DNA from: Epiperipatus broadwayi
Taxonomy: Eukaryota; Onychophora; Udeonychophora; Euonychophora; Peripatidae
Assembly: GCA_028023455.1 (NCBI GenBank)
Contig: JAQFVV010012495.1
Span: 2,199,711-2,263,710 of the forward strand
Reading direction: 5' to 3'
DNA: 64,000 bases
A program made the position numbers and the translations under genes. This document shows, one piece after another, positions 44,435 through 58,300 of the stretch (positions are counted from its first letter, which is position 1; each line of letters opens with the position of its first letter). The notes under the pieces are model-generated. The model worked only from the letters and a program-made list of their open reading frames with translations, did not search any database and was not told the DNA's origin.

Positions 44435-45393
44435 TCAATATTGAAGTTGAATTGCTTTTGTGAAAACCGGTTTAAATGTAAAAAAAAAAAACTATTCAAT
44501 GTAGATATTTAGAATTCATGCATCTATTTGTTTTTTTTTTCACCGTGGCATTAAATTGGTGAAGAAAATAGTTTAAGTGCAAATGAAATAGTAAAAAATA
44601 AATAACTTTTAAGTTAATAGTTTGTAAATTGCATGTTTTCTTGATGAGCCATAGATCTAACGTCGATTTCGGAGTAAGATTCTTTCTTCCTAATTTATTG
44701 TTTTCTATTGTTAAGTTAATGCTTTCTGAAATTTTAGTGGATGAAAACATCCAAAAATCAATTGATTTCTGTTGTCATGTGACGATACTTTCTCATTGTA
44801 ATTAATATGACCTATATATATATTGTTGCATAATAAAACATTTTCAATTATTTATATTTTTGTTTATGTGTGTGTAAATAAATATAGAACCAGTCTGAAA
44901 TCTAGGCATACTAGGCAATCTCCAAGGCATAAAAATTTAAGAGTGCCACAGTCACCATAAGTTAATAAAGGTAAATATCAATTATTTGGATTAGACATAT
45001 TAAGTATACATTTAGAGCTGTCGCACATAAAATACAGGTATTTCAATGCACAAAGCTTCTAGTATTAAAAGAAGTGCCAAGACTGAAATCTGTCTAAGGT
45101 GGCAAAAACTCTTAGGCTCACCCTGTATCTATATATTATATTGAAATCGAAACAGAAGTAAAATACAATGATGTAGTTAAAATTTTTATTAGATAAAACT
45201 TGAGCATTTTTTCAGTTCCAATCACGTTACATTTTTTTGGACAGACGATCTATAACAAACAAGTTGATTATCCATCAGTACGGATCTGTAAATGGGCATT
45301 TGGATACGTACTTTTTTAGTAGGGAGTAAAAGAAGAATAGAAAACTGCTCAAAGCAGCAACTTCAAGCAATTGGAAAACTTAATAGATAATGC
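44435..45393. other. no gene seen
   Basis: AT-rich region upstream of the candidate exon; the ORF at 44496-44750 (-) shows no motif. Confidence 0.4.
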
Positions 45394-45700
45394 CAATAAA
45401 CATCACATGATCACCATTTCTTATGCTTGCTCTTAACTGTTATTAAAACAGGCAAAACTCTCTATATGTATTGCCACTCAGTGCAAGCCAGAGTAATCAA
45501 TGGATGCCAGAAGGCTTGTGCATAAAATCCCCATCTAGTGTCTACTCATCCAATATCCTCAGACTAGTTTCTGCCTTGTGGCCTTCATCAGTGAGGAGCC
45601 TTGGATCTGAGAGCACTGCACCCAGATCTTAAGATCTAATGCAACCCTCCAGCAACCACTTTTTATCTCTACTTAACTATAAAACTATGAGACTTAAATT
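45394..45700 (-). mobile_element. family C element, copy C5
   Basis: A full-length minus copy, including the GTTGCATTAGATCTTAAGAT segment also seen in C4. The ribozyme region 45548-45606 keeps both stem I helices, CUGAUGA and ACUAGUC, but stem II reads GGC/GGC and cannot pair, so it is probably inactive. Confidence 0.75.
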
Positions 45701-46130
45701 GAAAATAATGCTTATTGCTTCACAATTGCTCTATGAGAGTCTGCTGGAGAGACTTTTATCTTGTAGCAGTTCATTTAAAAGCTACTTTACCTTCTTTAAA
45801 TACAGAAGTTAAATATAGAATAGGTTATACATATATTGAAAACATATAAGTTGTTGTATATAAAATATATCTAAAAAAACAACAACATAAAAATAGTAGT
45901 AATCCTAAGAAAAAAAAATAGTTATTTGCAGTTTCAGTACAAAAAAATGAACTTAGAAATGTTACACAAAATTAATATATAAAATTTATATTATGGCTAA
46001 TGATAGATTAAACTCAAAGTAGTTTTTTTTTCCAAAATGTACTTTTTTAGAGCTTTTATATTCTGCTGTTTAGTCCCACTGGATAAAATCATATATGCCA
46101 ATTTTAACCCACTTTCCAAATTCCAATCTA
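45701..46130. other. no gene seen
   Basis: AT-rich sequence; nothing recognised. Confidence 0.5.
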
Positions 46131-47320
46131 GTTGAAACTTTGTGGACATATATTAATATTTTTTTATTAATCTTCATTAGATTAGATATTATCTATTTAA
46201 TGAATAATATTTCTCTAGTATAATTTTCACTATACCACTTTCGCATAAGCTAGGGACTGGTTTCTATCGCCTTTTAACATCTTGTCGGTGTAATCATAAA
46301 TATATGACCAAAACATGTGGAAAAAATGAATGATTCCCAAGATACACATTTTGTGCTGAACCAGCACTCATCAGTTGGCTCAGACCACATTCTCTTATGC
46401 ATATCTTTATCATTATACAGTATATATAAATAGAGAATTACTACAATTTAAATGATAATTGTCAAACTTTCTGCCCTCACAACTTTGATACAAACTACTT
46501 GATAATAGAAATATAATTTATGTTAGGCATTCATTAGACTACAGATTATCCATTTAATAAATAATATTTTTGAAGTTTAATTTTCACTATACCACTCCCA
46601 TGCAATAAAGGGACTGGTTTCTATCCACTTTTAACACCTTGTGGAGGGGTGTAATCATAAGTATATGATCTAAGACATGTGAGAAAGATCTATGATTCCC
46701 AAGATGCACATTTAATGCTGAACCAGCACTCAAAAGTTGTCCCAGATCACATTTTTACCATTATTCTATATATATATATAGAATTACTACAGTTTTATTG
46801 ATGTGTCAAACTTTCTACCCTAATAACTTTGACACAACTTGTTTATGATTACGACTCTCCACAAAGTCTTAAAAATGGATTGAAACCAGTTCCTATCTTG
46901 CATGAGCATAGTGCAATAAAAATTAAACCACAGAAATATTATTCATTGAATGGATAATCTCTAGTCTAATAAATGATTAATAAAAATTATTAATATACTT
47001 CTATCAAATAGTTTGTTCAAAGTTGTGAGGGCAGAAAGTTTGACACATATCAATTAAACCGCAGTAATTGGTTATCTGTATGTACTGAGCAATGATAAAG
47101 ATATGTATAAGAGAATGTAATCTGGGTCAACTGTTGAGTGTTGGTTTAGCATGAAATGTACATCTTGGGGACCATATATCTTTTTGGACATATGTTTATG
47201 ATTGCATCCATCCACAAGGTATTAAAAGCAGATAGAAATAGCCCCTGTCTTGCGTGAGAATGGTATAGTAAAAATTAAACTACAGAAATATTATTCATTT
47301 GTGTACATAAGTTTTACAGA
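46131..47320. mobile_element. family D2 cluster: two minus then two plus units
   Basis: Two minus-strand units with a period of about 356 bp (CACTATACCACT at about 46232 and about 46588) meet two plus-strand units with a period of about 352 bp (46850 on). Each has a body with ATTATTCATTAAATGGATAA-like sequence, a GTCAAACTTTCT segment and a hammerhead-like region. Motifs: 46331-46386 (-) core CUGAUGA, stem II GUGCUG/CAGCAC, but AAAA for GAAA; 46694-46750 (-) core lost; 47115-47175 (+) GAAA and palindromic AUGUACAU intact but core CUGUUGA. More D2 copies are at 51950-53190. No coding; ORF 47250-47489 is chance. Confidence 0.68.
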
Positions 47321-47688
47321 TGTCAATACATTTTTTTTAAAGTCTATGAATAATTTTAATCAACAATTAGTGAAAAATATAATTTTTTTTTTGACTTTAT
47401 ATGCAACATCTTGTCATTTAAAATTGAATGATTCCTTAAAAGTGTATGCAATTTCCTCAACATTTTCAAAGTTCAATATTTTAAATTAACTTCATAATGA
47501 TCCATCATGAAATTATTAAAATATAAACTGTTATGCAGTGAAATACTTGTGAAAATGAAAACAACAGAAAATCAGAAAGCGGAACTACAGTAATAAACAT
47601 ATATAAAGTCAAAAAGTAAAAAAATAGAATAAAGCTCTTATTTGCATAAAGCACAAAATATTTTTTTCAGCTTTCATGGTATTCTTGA

Positions 47689-47776
47689 TATTATGCAACT
47701 AAAAATCAAAATGAGTATGACTTATACTTAGCTTTAGAGCATCACTCTTTTATTTTGATCACATGATATCAAAGAT
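47689..47776. repeat. hairpin MITE-like repeat, copy 2
   Basis: Arms GGTATTCTTGATATTATG and CATGATATCAAAGAT-like sequence face each other with AAAATCAAAATGAG/CTCTTTTATTTTGAT inside, matching 1031-1152. Confidence 0.55.
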
Positions 47777-48691
47777 AGAGTGAACACTGAAAGAAAAAGT
47801 ATTTTTTTTATTTTTTTAGAGAATGTATGCAAATAAAGGCAATTTTTTATTTCTTTCAAAAAATTACTGTATTGTGGGACTTTGGTTCATCATTCAAAAT
47901 TTAATTCAAGACATGAGCAGATGTCAATAATAATCCTTTTTGAATTATCACATGTTTATCACTAATTAAATATATTCACATTCCCTCTAATTCGAACAAC
48001 AAATCATTTCTGATCAACAATCATTCACAGCACTTCAGTGATATATATAAAATGTGAGTGATGAAACACAAGATTTAAATATATCTGAAATATCACATAT
48101 GGAGAAAAAAGAAATGGAATTATGTGGCTATGAAGAATTTTAGTGAAATTTTGTTTTCAGCTAGTATTATAATGTTATACGAGTTTCTATATTAAGAAAC
48201 AGTAATGTACCACAATAACTTTGTAATGTTATAATTATTAATCGACTGTTTCATTATTACTAATGGTAGTGTCTGCATTTTATTCACAGTGCTATGACTT
48301 TCAAATGTGATGTTTAATTGTGAATAACCAATGTACAATATCTGCAAATGAGTATAATCTGATATAGGATAAGATGATGTTTAACCCAAAGTCTAGGTCT
48401 TCTAATACAAACAATGTTTTCTATCTATCCTTGTGTTCTTTTACCTTAAATACTTTATCATTTAAATTATTATTAACATGAGGCTTTTATCTTGTCAGTC
48501 ATCTTCTTACAATGGGATTTGTAATTTTACAACTGTATTTTTATTTTTGAATTACATGCATGATTCTAATTACAATCTTTCATTTTTTATGCAAAAGCTT
48601 TCTATCTTGAAACTGCAGTGATGGCAATAGTTAATAGAAGTTTCTCGTTGTGACCTTTACATTGGCACTTGATTCAGAGTTAAACTGATCA

Positions 48692-48880
48692 AAGATTGCA
48701 TGTCTAGATACTCATCATTAGGAATTGTTTTTGTCTTCCCTCATAAAGAATCGATTGCATGTCTAGACATTCCTATTTAATGACCTCTTTCTGTATACAA
48801 TGGTAAAGAAATCATCGATTGCACATTTAGACAGTTCTATTATGGATCTCTTTGGTTACCATGTAAAGACTACACAAAAA
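48692..48880 (+). repeat. tandem repeat, about 60-66 bp unit, 3 copies
   Basis: ATTGCATGTCTAGA (or a close variant) occurs at 48695, 48752 and 48816, each followed by a short T/C-rich stretch and ATAAAGAA, GTAAAGAA or GTAAAGAC. Diverged. Confidence 0.65.
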
Positions 48881-49389
48881 GAATTTTAATATACATTGTC
48901 TTGCATAATCTTGTTATGTTGCTGTATTTTATCTGTCACTTTAAAAAGGTGAATGAATATTTGTAAACGTAGTAATGATAATAATAAATATAATTATATA
49001 ATCTTTTTTCATATGGGTACATAAAATGTGTGCATTTTGCATGATATGAACTTTTCATAATTTAGCTCCTAAAACAAAGAAACTCCCAAAATTTAAAACT
49101 GATGTGGCTGCTATTTTGCAAAAGACAAAAAATAGATTGGTAAATGAAGATAAATATTTTGGCAGAGCAAATTAATGACAAAAAGGAGACTGTGTTATGT
49201 TGGAAAACATTGTAGAGAATAATTTAGTAGTATCTATTCTTGGAAATTCCTAAATGCTACTGATATAAAACTTGTTTTTTGCAATGTTGTCTCTGTCGAT
49301 CTTACTAATGTTTAAATTTCAACATTAAATTTAAATACTTTAAAACAAGAAAGGTTTTATTATTCCTGGGTAGTATTATTGCATAAATA

Positions 49390-49930
49390 CCATTAAAAGA
49401 TCAAATTTTCCTTTTTGGAGACTTTAATGCAGTTGTTAATAGAAAGGTACTTTGGCACAGAATAATTGAAATAATATTAATGGCATAAACTCAAATGATT
49501 TTTCTAAACATTTCTAGCTTACAAATTAGTACACTTTGGGTTAAAATGATAATTGCATTAAAAATACTACTGCAAACCTATCGCTACAAAATTCAATGTT
49601 CATTTTTTAAAAGAATTTGCTAGCAAGCTAAATTTTCACTATTAAACAATAAAAATTTTCAATTTGGATTTTCAAGATTATCACATTAATAAATATTAAT
49701 TATTTTAATGAATGTGTTATGGATTCAAGTAAATTGATTTTAGAATTTTAAAAAAGAAAAATCCTGACTAGATTTCTGGCAAGGATTCTATTATTAGTGA
49801 CTTGATTAAAAGAAAAATTGTGACATTTTCTGCTTGATAGAATAATAAATTATATTTGGAATTTCATAAGCAATATAAAAGTTTACATGCAGAAGTTCAA
49901 TAACTGAAAAAATGACTTAAAAAGAGATTG
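49390..49930 (+). pseudogene. LINE endonuclease remnant
   Basis: DQIFLFGDFNAVVNRK is encoded at about 49398-49445 and matches the 'GDFNAxVG' catalytic block of the exonuclease/endonuclease/phosphatase domain of non-LTR retrotransposons. Out of frame shortly after come INGINSNDF (the 'GxxNxNG' region), and further on KLYLEFHKQYKSL. Upstream, 49066-49170 encodes KTKKLPKFKTDVAAILQKTK, which I cannot place. No reverse transcriptase was seen. Confidence 0.4.
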
Positions 49931-51539
49931 GGAAATTGAAACCATAAAGAAGAGACAGTGTGGTTTCATTAGATCTCATCTTTATGCATTATACATGGAT
50001 CAAAATTTCAGTTCTTATATTCACCACTTCTCATATATCATGCCCATGATTTAATATTTATGTCTGGGAAGAATTTCAAAATTTTTAAATAGCTGAGGAT
50101 TTCCAATAAACTCATTATCTGTCCTGCTAACAAACTAATTCTTAATTGGTAAATATATACCTAGCTAGTCGTAAGAGTTAAAATAAGGAAGGAATATGGA
50201 ACTTTACCAGACTCTTTGTTTTAATTATTCATTTTCAGGTACCTCAAATATTTATATTTATTTCTTCAAAAATATTTAACTGAATATGTACTACCTTGTT
50301 AAATTTAAATAATATTAAGAAAATGAATTATAAGTTACTGTTAACTTTAAAAAATATTACTAAATGACTTATATATGCCATTCACAACAGATAATTCATA
50401 TTTTTTTATGTATATGATAGCATATGAATGTAAATACATTGCGAACAGTGTTCTCATTATTTGGCAGTATTTTATTACACTTACTACAATAATTTTGTTA
50501 ATCTTGCACTTTAGTTGTTGTTGGGTTTTTTTTTGTGAACATTCACCCAAAATGATTAAAATTTAGGATCTTCCTATAACAGAAGAACATGCAATATTTC
50601 CAAAACATCTGGCAAACTTTCATATCACTGATTCTACAAAAGTTCATGATATTCAAGATTTCTGCTACTGATATGTGGAAGCATTTGTTATACTTTCTTT
50701 CATCGACTATTTCATTTTGCACTTACATTAAATTTAGTATAATTACAGACATTTGTAGTTTTGTGCATTTTCTTTAATTTTTATATTCATATTTAAAAAA
50801 TAAACTAAAAGGAAATACTAAATACAATAGTCAGCCATATATTTTTTGCAAGATATTTTGATGGCCCTGGAAATGGATAATTAAAACAAAAATGCATGGT
50901 GTTTTCGTTTAGATAGTATTGTGTGCAATATGTTTTTCACTGTTCTTCAATAGAAAGCTGCTAAAAAAACCTTTTGTTCATATGAAGGCTATTTAGGTCT
51001 ATTTTACCATATAAGATTTTAGCTGAAATTATTAATTGCACCAAAAAGTCTACACCACTTTTTTATAAGTTACAAAAAGTATATGGAGAATTAATGTCAT
51101 TAAATAAATTATTCAATTGTCCTTTGGTGATAGTTTTTATATTGTTGTTTTTTTTATTTTTACTTTAGATTCCATTTATTAAACATTTGAAGACTTACTA
51201 GAGTGGCTATGGGTTAAAAAAAATTTTAAAAAAAAATTCTATTTCACCTGCCCAATTTCAACTAGCTTAAAAATTTTCAATTCTATTCAGGAAATAAGGT
51301 TAATTACATTTTGTAATTAGAGCATATCTTTTTTACGTCATCAAATAACTATCAATTATTTTAAAGTAAACAAAACTCTTCAGAATATTTGTCTAAAATA
51401 CTTTATTCTATTATTCTTTATATATATATTATATTAACCCTTAATCTACTGAAAACTATACTTTCATTACTGTCTATTTATTGGAGCCGGTATGATCACT
51501 ACAAATAAATTAATATCATAAGTTTGTACATAATTAAAA
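49931..51539. other. no gene seen
   Basis: AT-rich DNA with chance ORFs (50347-50550, 50375-50566, 50589-50777). A/T junction tract near 51220. Confidence 0.45.
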
Positions 51540-51925
51540 ATATATATATTGTATAGGGTATATGAGCACAGACTTTCACATAACCCACACTCTCCACTCT
51601 ATCTCATAACAGTGATACACTTGAACTTATATATATATGTCGAAAAGATAAATAATCACCAATGTCCGTACTTCATGCTAAACCAGCAATCGTCAGTTGG
51701 TCTAGATTATCATCTCTACACATAAATGCAAAAAGTACTTAGTATATATTAAGATAGCCAATCTTCATACTTTAATGGATAGGCTTCAATCCATTCCACA
51801 CTCAACTCTTCAACCATCCATCCAATTGAAATACTGATGATGGAACGTTCAAAGGCCACCCTGAGGCTGAGATTATCATCACATCCATGTTGACCTAAAG
51901 TCAATCTGACTCCTCATGTACAGGA
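51540..51925 (-). mobile_element. family D1 element, nearly full length
   Basis: Minus-strand match to 27478-27850 including the 5' GGTCAACATGGATGTGATGA-like part and 3' GTGAAAGTCTGTGCTC. The hammerhead (51655-51715) keeps CUGACGA, ACCAA/UUGGU and AUAAUC/GAUUAU, but GAAA is GAAG and stem III is broken. It has complementary damage to the 27.7 kb copy, so together they define the ancestral fold. Confidence 0.7.
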
Positions 51926-51949
51926 CAAAAATATATTGAATGAATTTTT

Positions 51950-53190
51950 TCATTGTAAGAGTGATGTAGTGAAATTTACACTGCAGAAATATTATTCATT
52001 ATTGGATAATCTCTAGTCTAATGAATAATTAATTAAAATTATTAATATACTTTCATTAAGTGATTTGTATCAAAGTTGTGAGGGTAGCATGTTTTATACT
52101 TATCAATTAAACTATAGTAAAGATATAATAAAGATGTAATAAAGATATGTGTAAGAGATTGAGATCTCGGTCAACTAATGAGGACTGATTCAGCACAAAA
52201 TGTATGTCTTGGGAATCATAATCTTTTTCACATGTTTTTGGTCATATGTTTATGATTACATCCTCCCACAAAGTGCTAAAAGTGATCAGAAACAAGTTCC
52301 AACCTTGGGTGAGAGTGTTTGGATAATCTCATCTAATGAATGACTAATAAAAATTATTAATATACTTTCATAAACTTAATATACTATAGAGCAAATGTAA
52401 AATACTTAGCATATTTAAACACAATACACATGAATTTTTCTCACATACATTTTTATTACATTATACACATTTTGATAAAGTTTTTCTTCTTTTTTTTTCT
52501 TAAGGATAGATATTACAGTGAAGTTTTCATCATGTGATTAATTGCATATTTCACTTCAGTTTTTTGATGTTTCTTCTATTTTGCTCTCTTTGAATTCTGT
52601 TATTTTCCTAACTCAAACATAAAGATTTTTTTCACTACCATTTGGGTATTCCTGTTTAGAAACATTCATATAATGTATATATTCACTACAATTGCATTAA
52701 TCATGTTATAAAATATAATGAGTAGCTATCTGCTAGTTATTTCTTTGATAGTGTGGGTTCTTGTCATTTTGTCCATCATATAATCAACTAAAATATTTCT
52801 GTACTGTAGTTTTCACTACACCATTCTTTCATAAAGTAGAGACTGTTACAATTTGCTTTTAACACCTTGTGGAGGGATCATAAACATATGTCTAAAGATA
52901 TGTGAACAAGATGTACTTTTTATGTTGATCCAGCACTTATCAGTTGGCCCAGAACATAACCTCTTAAACAAATCTTTATTTTTGTTCAGTGTCTTGGAAA
53001 TCATACATCTTTTTCACTTGTCTTTGGTCATATGTTTTTGAATACACCCATCCATAAGGTGTTAAAAATGAAGGAAACCAGTCCCTATCTAGTGTGAGAG
53101 TGACATAGTGAAAATTATACTACAGAAATATTATTCATTATTGGATAATTTTTAGTCTAATGAATGAATAATAAAAAATATTAATATAAT
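51950..53190. repeat. family D2 copies, mixed orientation
   Basis: A plus copy at 51950-52380 (ribozyme region 52160-52225, core CUAAUGA, AAAA for GAAA), and further pieces at 52690-53190 in both orientations (minus core CUGAUAA near 52935). All ribozymes are decayed. Shared landmarks: GAAATATTATTCATTATTGG and CTTATGGATG-like ends. Confidence 0.6.
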
Positions 53191-53529
53191 CAACTATAAT
53201 CACAGGGTTTTCAGACAATTAACATCTACTTTTATATCGTAGTGCATTATGGATAACAATGTCAGGGTTTTTCATTTTTATAGCATCCATGAAACTATAA
53301 ATAAATCCTTTTAAAATCTGAATAATGTGGTATATATTTGTCTGCCTTTTGTATTGATTTAAGAAGTTGTTAATCCTAGCTTATTTCTGTGTATGGTGCC
53401 CAGGAATTTTAACTTTTGTGAAAGCAAATATTTATCAAGAGAATAGAGGTAAAATAATTATCACAGGTTATATTATATTCTTATTCTGCCCCTTTACTTT
53501 CTTTGCATTTCTTCATATATTCATATATA

Positions 53530-53730
53530 TATATATTGCTTACAATAACTCCTCTCATATACAATTTAATGCAAAAAAAAATTTTAATATTTTAAAAAGG
53601 TAGAAAAAGTTAAGAACACTCTGATGAAGACTGCAGGACAGTCGAAACTGTCAGGAAAATAAAGAAATTATATTAAAATTTTTTTTTGCATTAAAGTGTA
53701 TACAAGGGGAGTTATTGTAAGCAATATATA
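53530..53730. mobile_element. Penelope pseudo-LTR hairpin
   Basis: Inverted arms TATATATTGCTTACAATAAC and its complement, with one plus-strand hammerhead-like motif: CUGAUGA (53621-53627), extra A, stem II GACU/AGUC with loop GCAGGAC, GAAA (53644-53647), then CUGUC. Stem I has only two pairs. Same subtype as 7072-7489. Confidence 0.65.
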
Positions 53731-54824
53731 GGTTATATTATATCAGAGTTTTATATATTTTTTTACTAATCTCTTAACAACATTTTTATTCTGATTTCTT
53801 TTTCACTGATCATTATTTTTCCATGGTACATATCAAACATCCATGCTTTTGATACACTGTGATCCTAGATTGCCTAAAATTTTATTCTGCATCAGTCAGA
53901 CTTGAACAGAATATATTGTTTGAAAGGACATCTGTTCTTAAAGGTCACTAATTGTTTAACTAGAATCATATTCTAGTTTGAACATATACATCTTAGAGGT
54001 ACTGATTCCATAGCTCAAAAAACTGCCTAATCAGCTGCAGTTTATTTGTGGTCCATTTTCTTAGCCTTTCTATAACATTGTCAAAAATTAAGTACTTGCA
54101 ATATATTTTGTATTCTATCTAAACTCATGTTAGATCATTAAAAATTTACAATCATCTCTTTTGCTCCAAAATTTGGGAAAGTTTATCATTTTTTGATTGA
54201 TAGACATCTATCAAAATTCAAATTGCAATGAACATTTTTAGTCCAATAATATCTATTTTCTTCCCATTATCTGCATAAATTCTTTGATTTTCTTCGTTTA
54301 TCTAGTTTACAATGATTTCCAAGAGCAAATTTATATTATGTTTTGAATCTGTACTTTTTATAAGATGTTTTGTTTACTTAAGGTTGCACTATGAGATATT
54401 CAATCTAAATTTTGTTCTTTTTTAAGTAAGAACATATATTTTTGGTTCTGTATTTTCTTGACTCATATCTCTAGATATTGTAATATTTTCTGGTATTTTA
54501 AATTTAAAACTGCTATCCTTAATGCCAGAATCTGTCACCACAGCTTCTACAATGAAAATCTCTCATCATCCTCTGAAGTATAGTGGATTTCATTATATTT
54601 AAAATTGCTCATTTCTTCCAAAAAAATGATGAGCTCTTCAGATTTTAGAGATCTACAATTTTTCATTGTAAAAAAGGAAACAATTATATATATATATATA
54701 TATATGTGTGTGTATATATATATATTGTAATGGTACAGATTCAGGGGTTGAACCTGGGGTGATAGAAAACCAACATCATCCCATGTCAATGGAAAAATAT
54801 AAAATTTAAATATATATATATATA
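53731..54824. other. no gene; microsatellite at 54689-54725
   Basis: AT-rich DNA with (TA)n(TG)n(TA)n at 54689-54725. ORF 54547-54789 (-) spans the microsatellite and is chance. Confidence 0.5.
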
Positions 54825-56900
54825 AATGATCATGAGAAATGACTCTGAGAAATCAGTGCAGCTAACTATAATAAGTATACATATAATTTTACTAGAATTA
54901 ACCAAAGGTAATGCTCATTCATCATTACAGATGATCAACAATAAAAATAAATCAACAGTTAGTCTTGTGGCTGGATTTGAAATGGAACTTATAGATCAGG
55001 TTAATTATTTAGCTCTTGCCAGCTTGGATCAGATTATTTAAATATTAATTTGGATGCACAAACCTAAGGGCTAATCCATCAGAATACAACAGAATGAAAA
55101 TAGTGCTGTAATACTAAAACATGTTCATCATCAGTGCTCTGGCCACTTAGTATCTTTAATGTACTGGCCAACTATAAACTTAATTTCTAATAAATACTAA
55201 ACTAAATAAAAGGTAGTGCATGAAATTTAAAGGATATCCCCTTTGTGCCAACCCAGGATCATCATTAAGTGGATGCCCAGAAATCCTAAATACAAACCCC
55301 TTTTATATAACAGACCACTATGCATGAATCTAGCTCAAGAACAAAAGCTCTATAACTGTTGTGAACAAGAGATATAATACAATATATAATAATTTATATT
55401 TTAGGATTAAATAAATTCACTGGAATAATTTTAACAATGAAATATCAGTTTATTAATAACAATTAAAATGAAATTAAGGTCTGCTGAGTATGCCATAAAT
55501 ATAAATTCAGCATTCTGATTAATACACAAAAAATAAGCCATCACATTGTGATTTATATTATGTTCTAATAGGTTTACATAAAACATCTATATATCAGCAC
55601 ACAGACATATGGTATAATAATTTATGAACATATTTGAATTGTCATAAAATAATAAAATAATTAATTTTAATATATTGGTGTCTACCTGACATGAATCTAT
55701 ATAAGCTCACAGATGTGCTGTGACATGAGAATTGTCATATGATAATAAAAAAATAAGATCACAATTTAATAATACATGAATAATGACTGATTTACTATAT
55801 ATGTGTGAGCATATGGAAATGTGTGCACACATTGCCATTAATTTCATATATGTTAATTTGTCAAAAATAATAAAATTATTAAAAATATTAATTTTTCACA
55901 ATTCCATGTTAAAAGTATACATAAAATTCACACATACATGTGTGTATAAATAAAAACATAATATTAATCAATTATTAATTTTTTCTTTTTTAAAAAAAAA
56001 AGTATTATGACATCTTTGCCAGGTTACTCTTGATTAATTATAAATGTCTTTTAAAAAAATACTCCAGCAAGTTTTTTTTCCCAATCTGGAAAGATTTTTG
56101 GAGCTTACTTTTTTTTCCGAAATAAAATTGTCTATGAATTAATCCTTTGTTTTTTTTAGACTTTTTATTCAAAAAAATTATTTACTTTTAAATTATAGAT
56201 TTTAAATATCATTTTCACTAAAAAAATTATTTGAAGTAATACTAGTGACATTATATATATATATGTTATTTCTTATATATATATGACACAGCATGTTTAT
56301 CTGTGATTCTCTGCATATAGATAAAACAGCATACATATAACTAATTCTTCAGCAAGCTGATGAGATCTCTGGGTCACTGGTCCCTTCTAAATAAGATTGG
56401 CTCATTGTTATCATCAGGAAAGATATAATCCAGTAACTTATGCATTCAATCAGCTCCATTTAGTCTAGAATTTGATAGACTTTAGGAAAGCCAGCTGCTT
56501 TAGTACACATTTTGGCTATGGAATACTGAAACCTGTGTCTTTCTTCTATGCAATCCAAACTTTACAATAGTGAACTAGTGGCAGCTGCTGAACTTGCACT
56601 TCTTTCCTTCAGTTATATTTTCATGGTAGTTTCTGTATAACTCTAAGAACTCCTCTAATCTTTTTTCCGACCCTTTTATAGACAAGATGGAATTAAAAAA
56701 TACAGTAATTAAAAATAAATTTTCCTTATCTTGATTGAAAAAAGTTAATGACTTTTTTCAATTCAACCTAATCCCTCGAAAAACAACTTTGTGGAATTTT
56801 ACCAAAATATGTTTTATAAGCTTTAATGAAAAAAAAGATTTGCTAATCAAAATACATAGTGGAATTTTATAATTACCAGTATATCAATTATAATGGTGCT
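54825..56900 (-). repeat. 2-kb non-coding repeat, copy 2
   Basis: Reverse-complement counterpart of 20200-22450, continuous over the site where copy 1 carries the 21318-21518 hairpin. No conserved ORF. The ends are soft; flanking duplications were not found. Confidence 0.7.
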
Positions 56901-58300
56901 ATTAGTGAAGGACAGATTATCTAAATTATCTGTCATAATATGTCATTTTGGATGCAACAGATATTAGATGGCAGAATTCCTAAATACTATAGACAAACTT
57001 TATAAAGCAACTAAGGTAAACTAGCTGAGCAATCACAAGAGAATCTTATATAAATGCCATTGAAGTATGTAAAAGAAAACTAAGCAATTTCATTTCATGG
57101 AAGCAAAAAAAGCAGTAATAAAGTCCACCTGGAAGTTCAGAAAATAATTGAATAAGGTATTTATGAAGTTATCCAAACCCAAAGAATGTATTCTTGACAA
57201 ATCAAGGAATCACCACATCCAGGTGCTGGAATAAGAAAGGATAGTAGCAGAGTTAGAAAGTGGATAAAAAATTTCATTCCAGCATATAGAAATAATCAGT
57301 GATTCTGTGAATGATAGAAAACATTCTAAATTACTAAGAATGAGATCACCATCACTGCTGAAAAATTATCTGAACAGATGATCTTTACAAAGGTAAGGTC
57401 AATATTTTTGATGATAATCCTAGATCTATTACAGAGACAAATGCTTTTATGGACAATTAAAAAAATACACCTTCTGCAAAATCAACCTAACAGAACAGAA
57501 GATGTCAAATAAACAAAATTAAATAGAATCAGTGAAAGATTGAATATGAGCTTCCTGTATATAAAAGCAAGAGTGACAAGATTATATAAGGGAGAAGTTA
57601 AAATAATCCAAAGAAGTCTGTGATGTCATCCAAAAGCTGAGTGTAAAATAAAATAGATTTTTACCTGTTTTTAAAGGAAACAAAAGTATATGACAGTAGC
57701 AAAAATGATCTTGACTCAAAATTTAATTGAATTTTTGGCATTTGAAATAAAGAACCTATATGCATATGATGAATGGTGAGTTGGTTGTGAGTGAATACCT
57801 TCATTTTATTTCCTATAAATAATAAAGAAAATTGATAATATACGTTTAGTGATATATAAAAAGTAGAATAGTTGATGGTTGTTAATCTCTATAATTATCT
57901 GGGAGATGTATACAGATGGTATCAAGATTGGGATTAAGCAGTGATGCATTCATGCTTACTGTATGGAAAGATGGCCATTCTTCTGTTGAATAGTATCTCA
58001 ATTGAGATTTTCTGGTGTTATCTGTATACTAATTAAGTATTCCTGGGATAAGACCTTTAATTGGAGCAGCAGGAGACTTAGTGGATGGTGTTAATTCAGT
58101 TGATTGATTGATTTCAGATTTTTTCAAGTTAAGTTAATTTTACATATAGATATTGTAGTACTAATTCTCATTTCTAGCGCATGAGCATGCTATTTGTTGG
58201 AATGTATGATGCCATAATTGTGCATGAAATTAACTAGTGATCTAAAATTATAGGATTAGCAATAAGTGAATCAATCACAAAGATGTACAAATATGTATAT
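56901..58300. other. unrecognised stretch, possible old coding remnant
   Basis: Less AT-tract-like than its surroundings, with many short open runs (for example LSKPKECILDKSRNHHIQVLE-like at about 57155-57225) but no consistent frame and no family I know. Could be a worn transposase or LINE. Confidence 0.3.
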
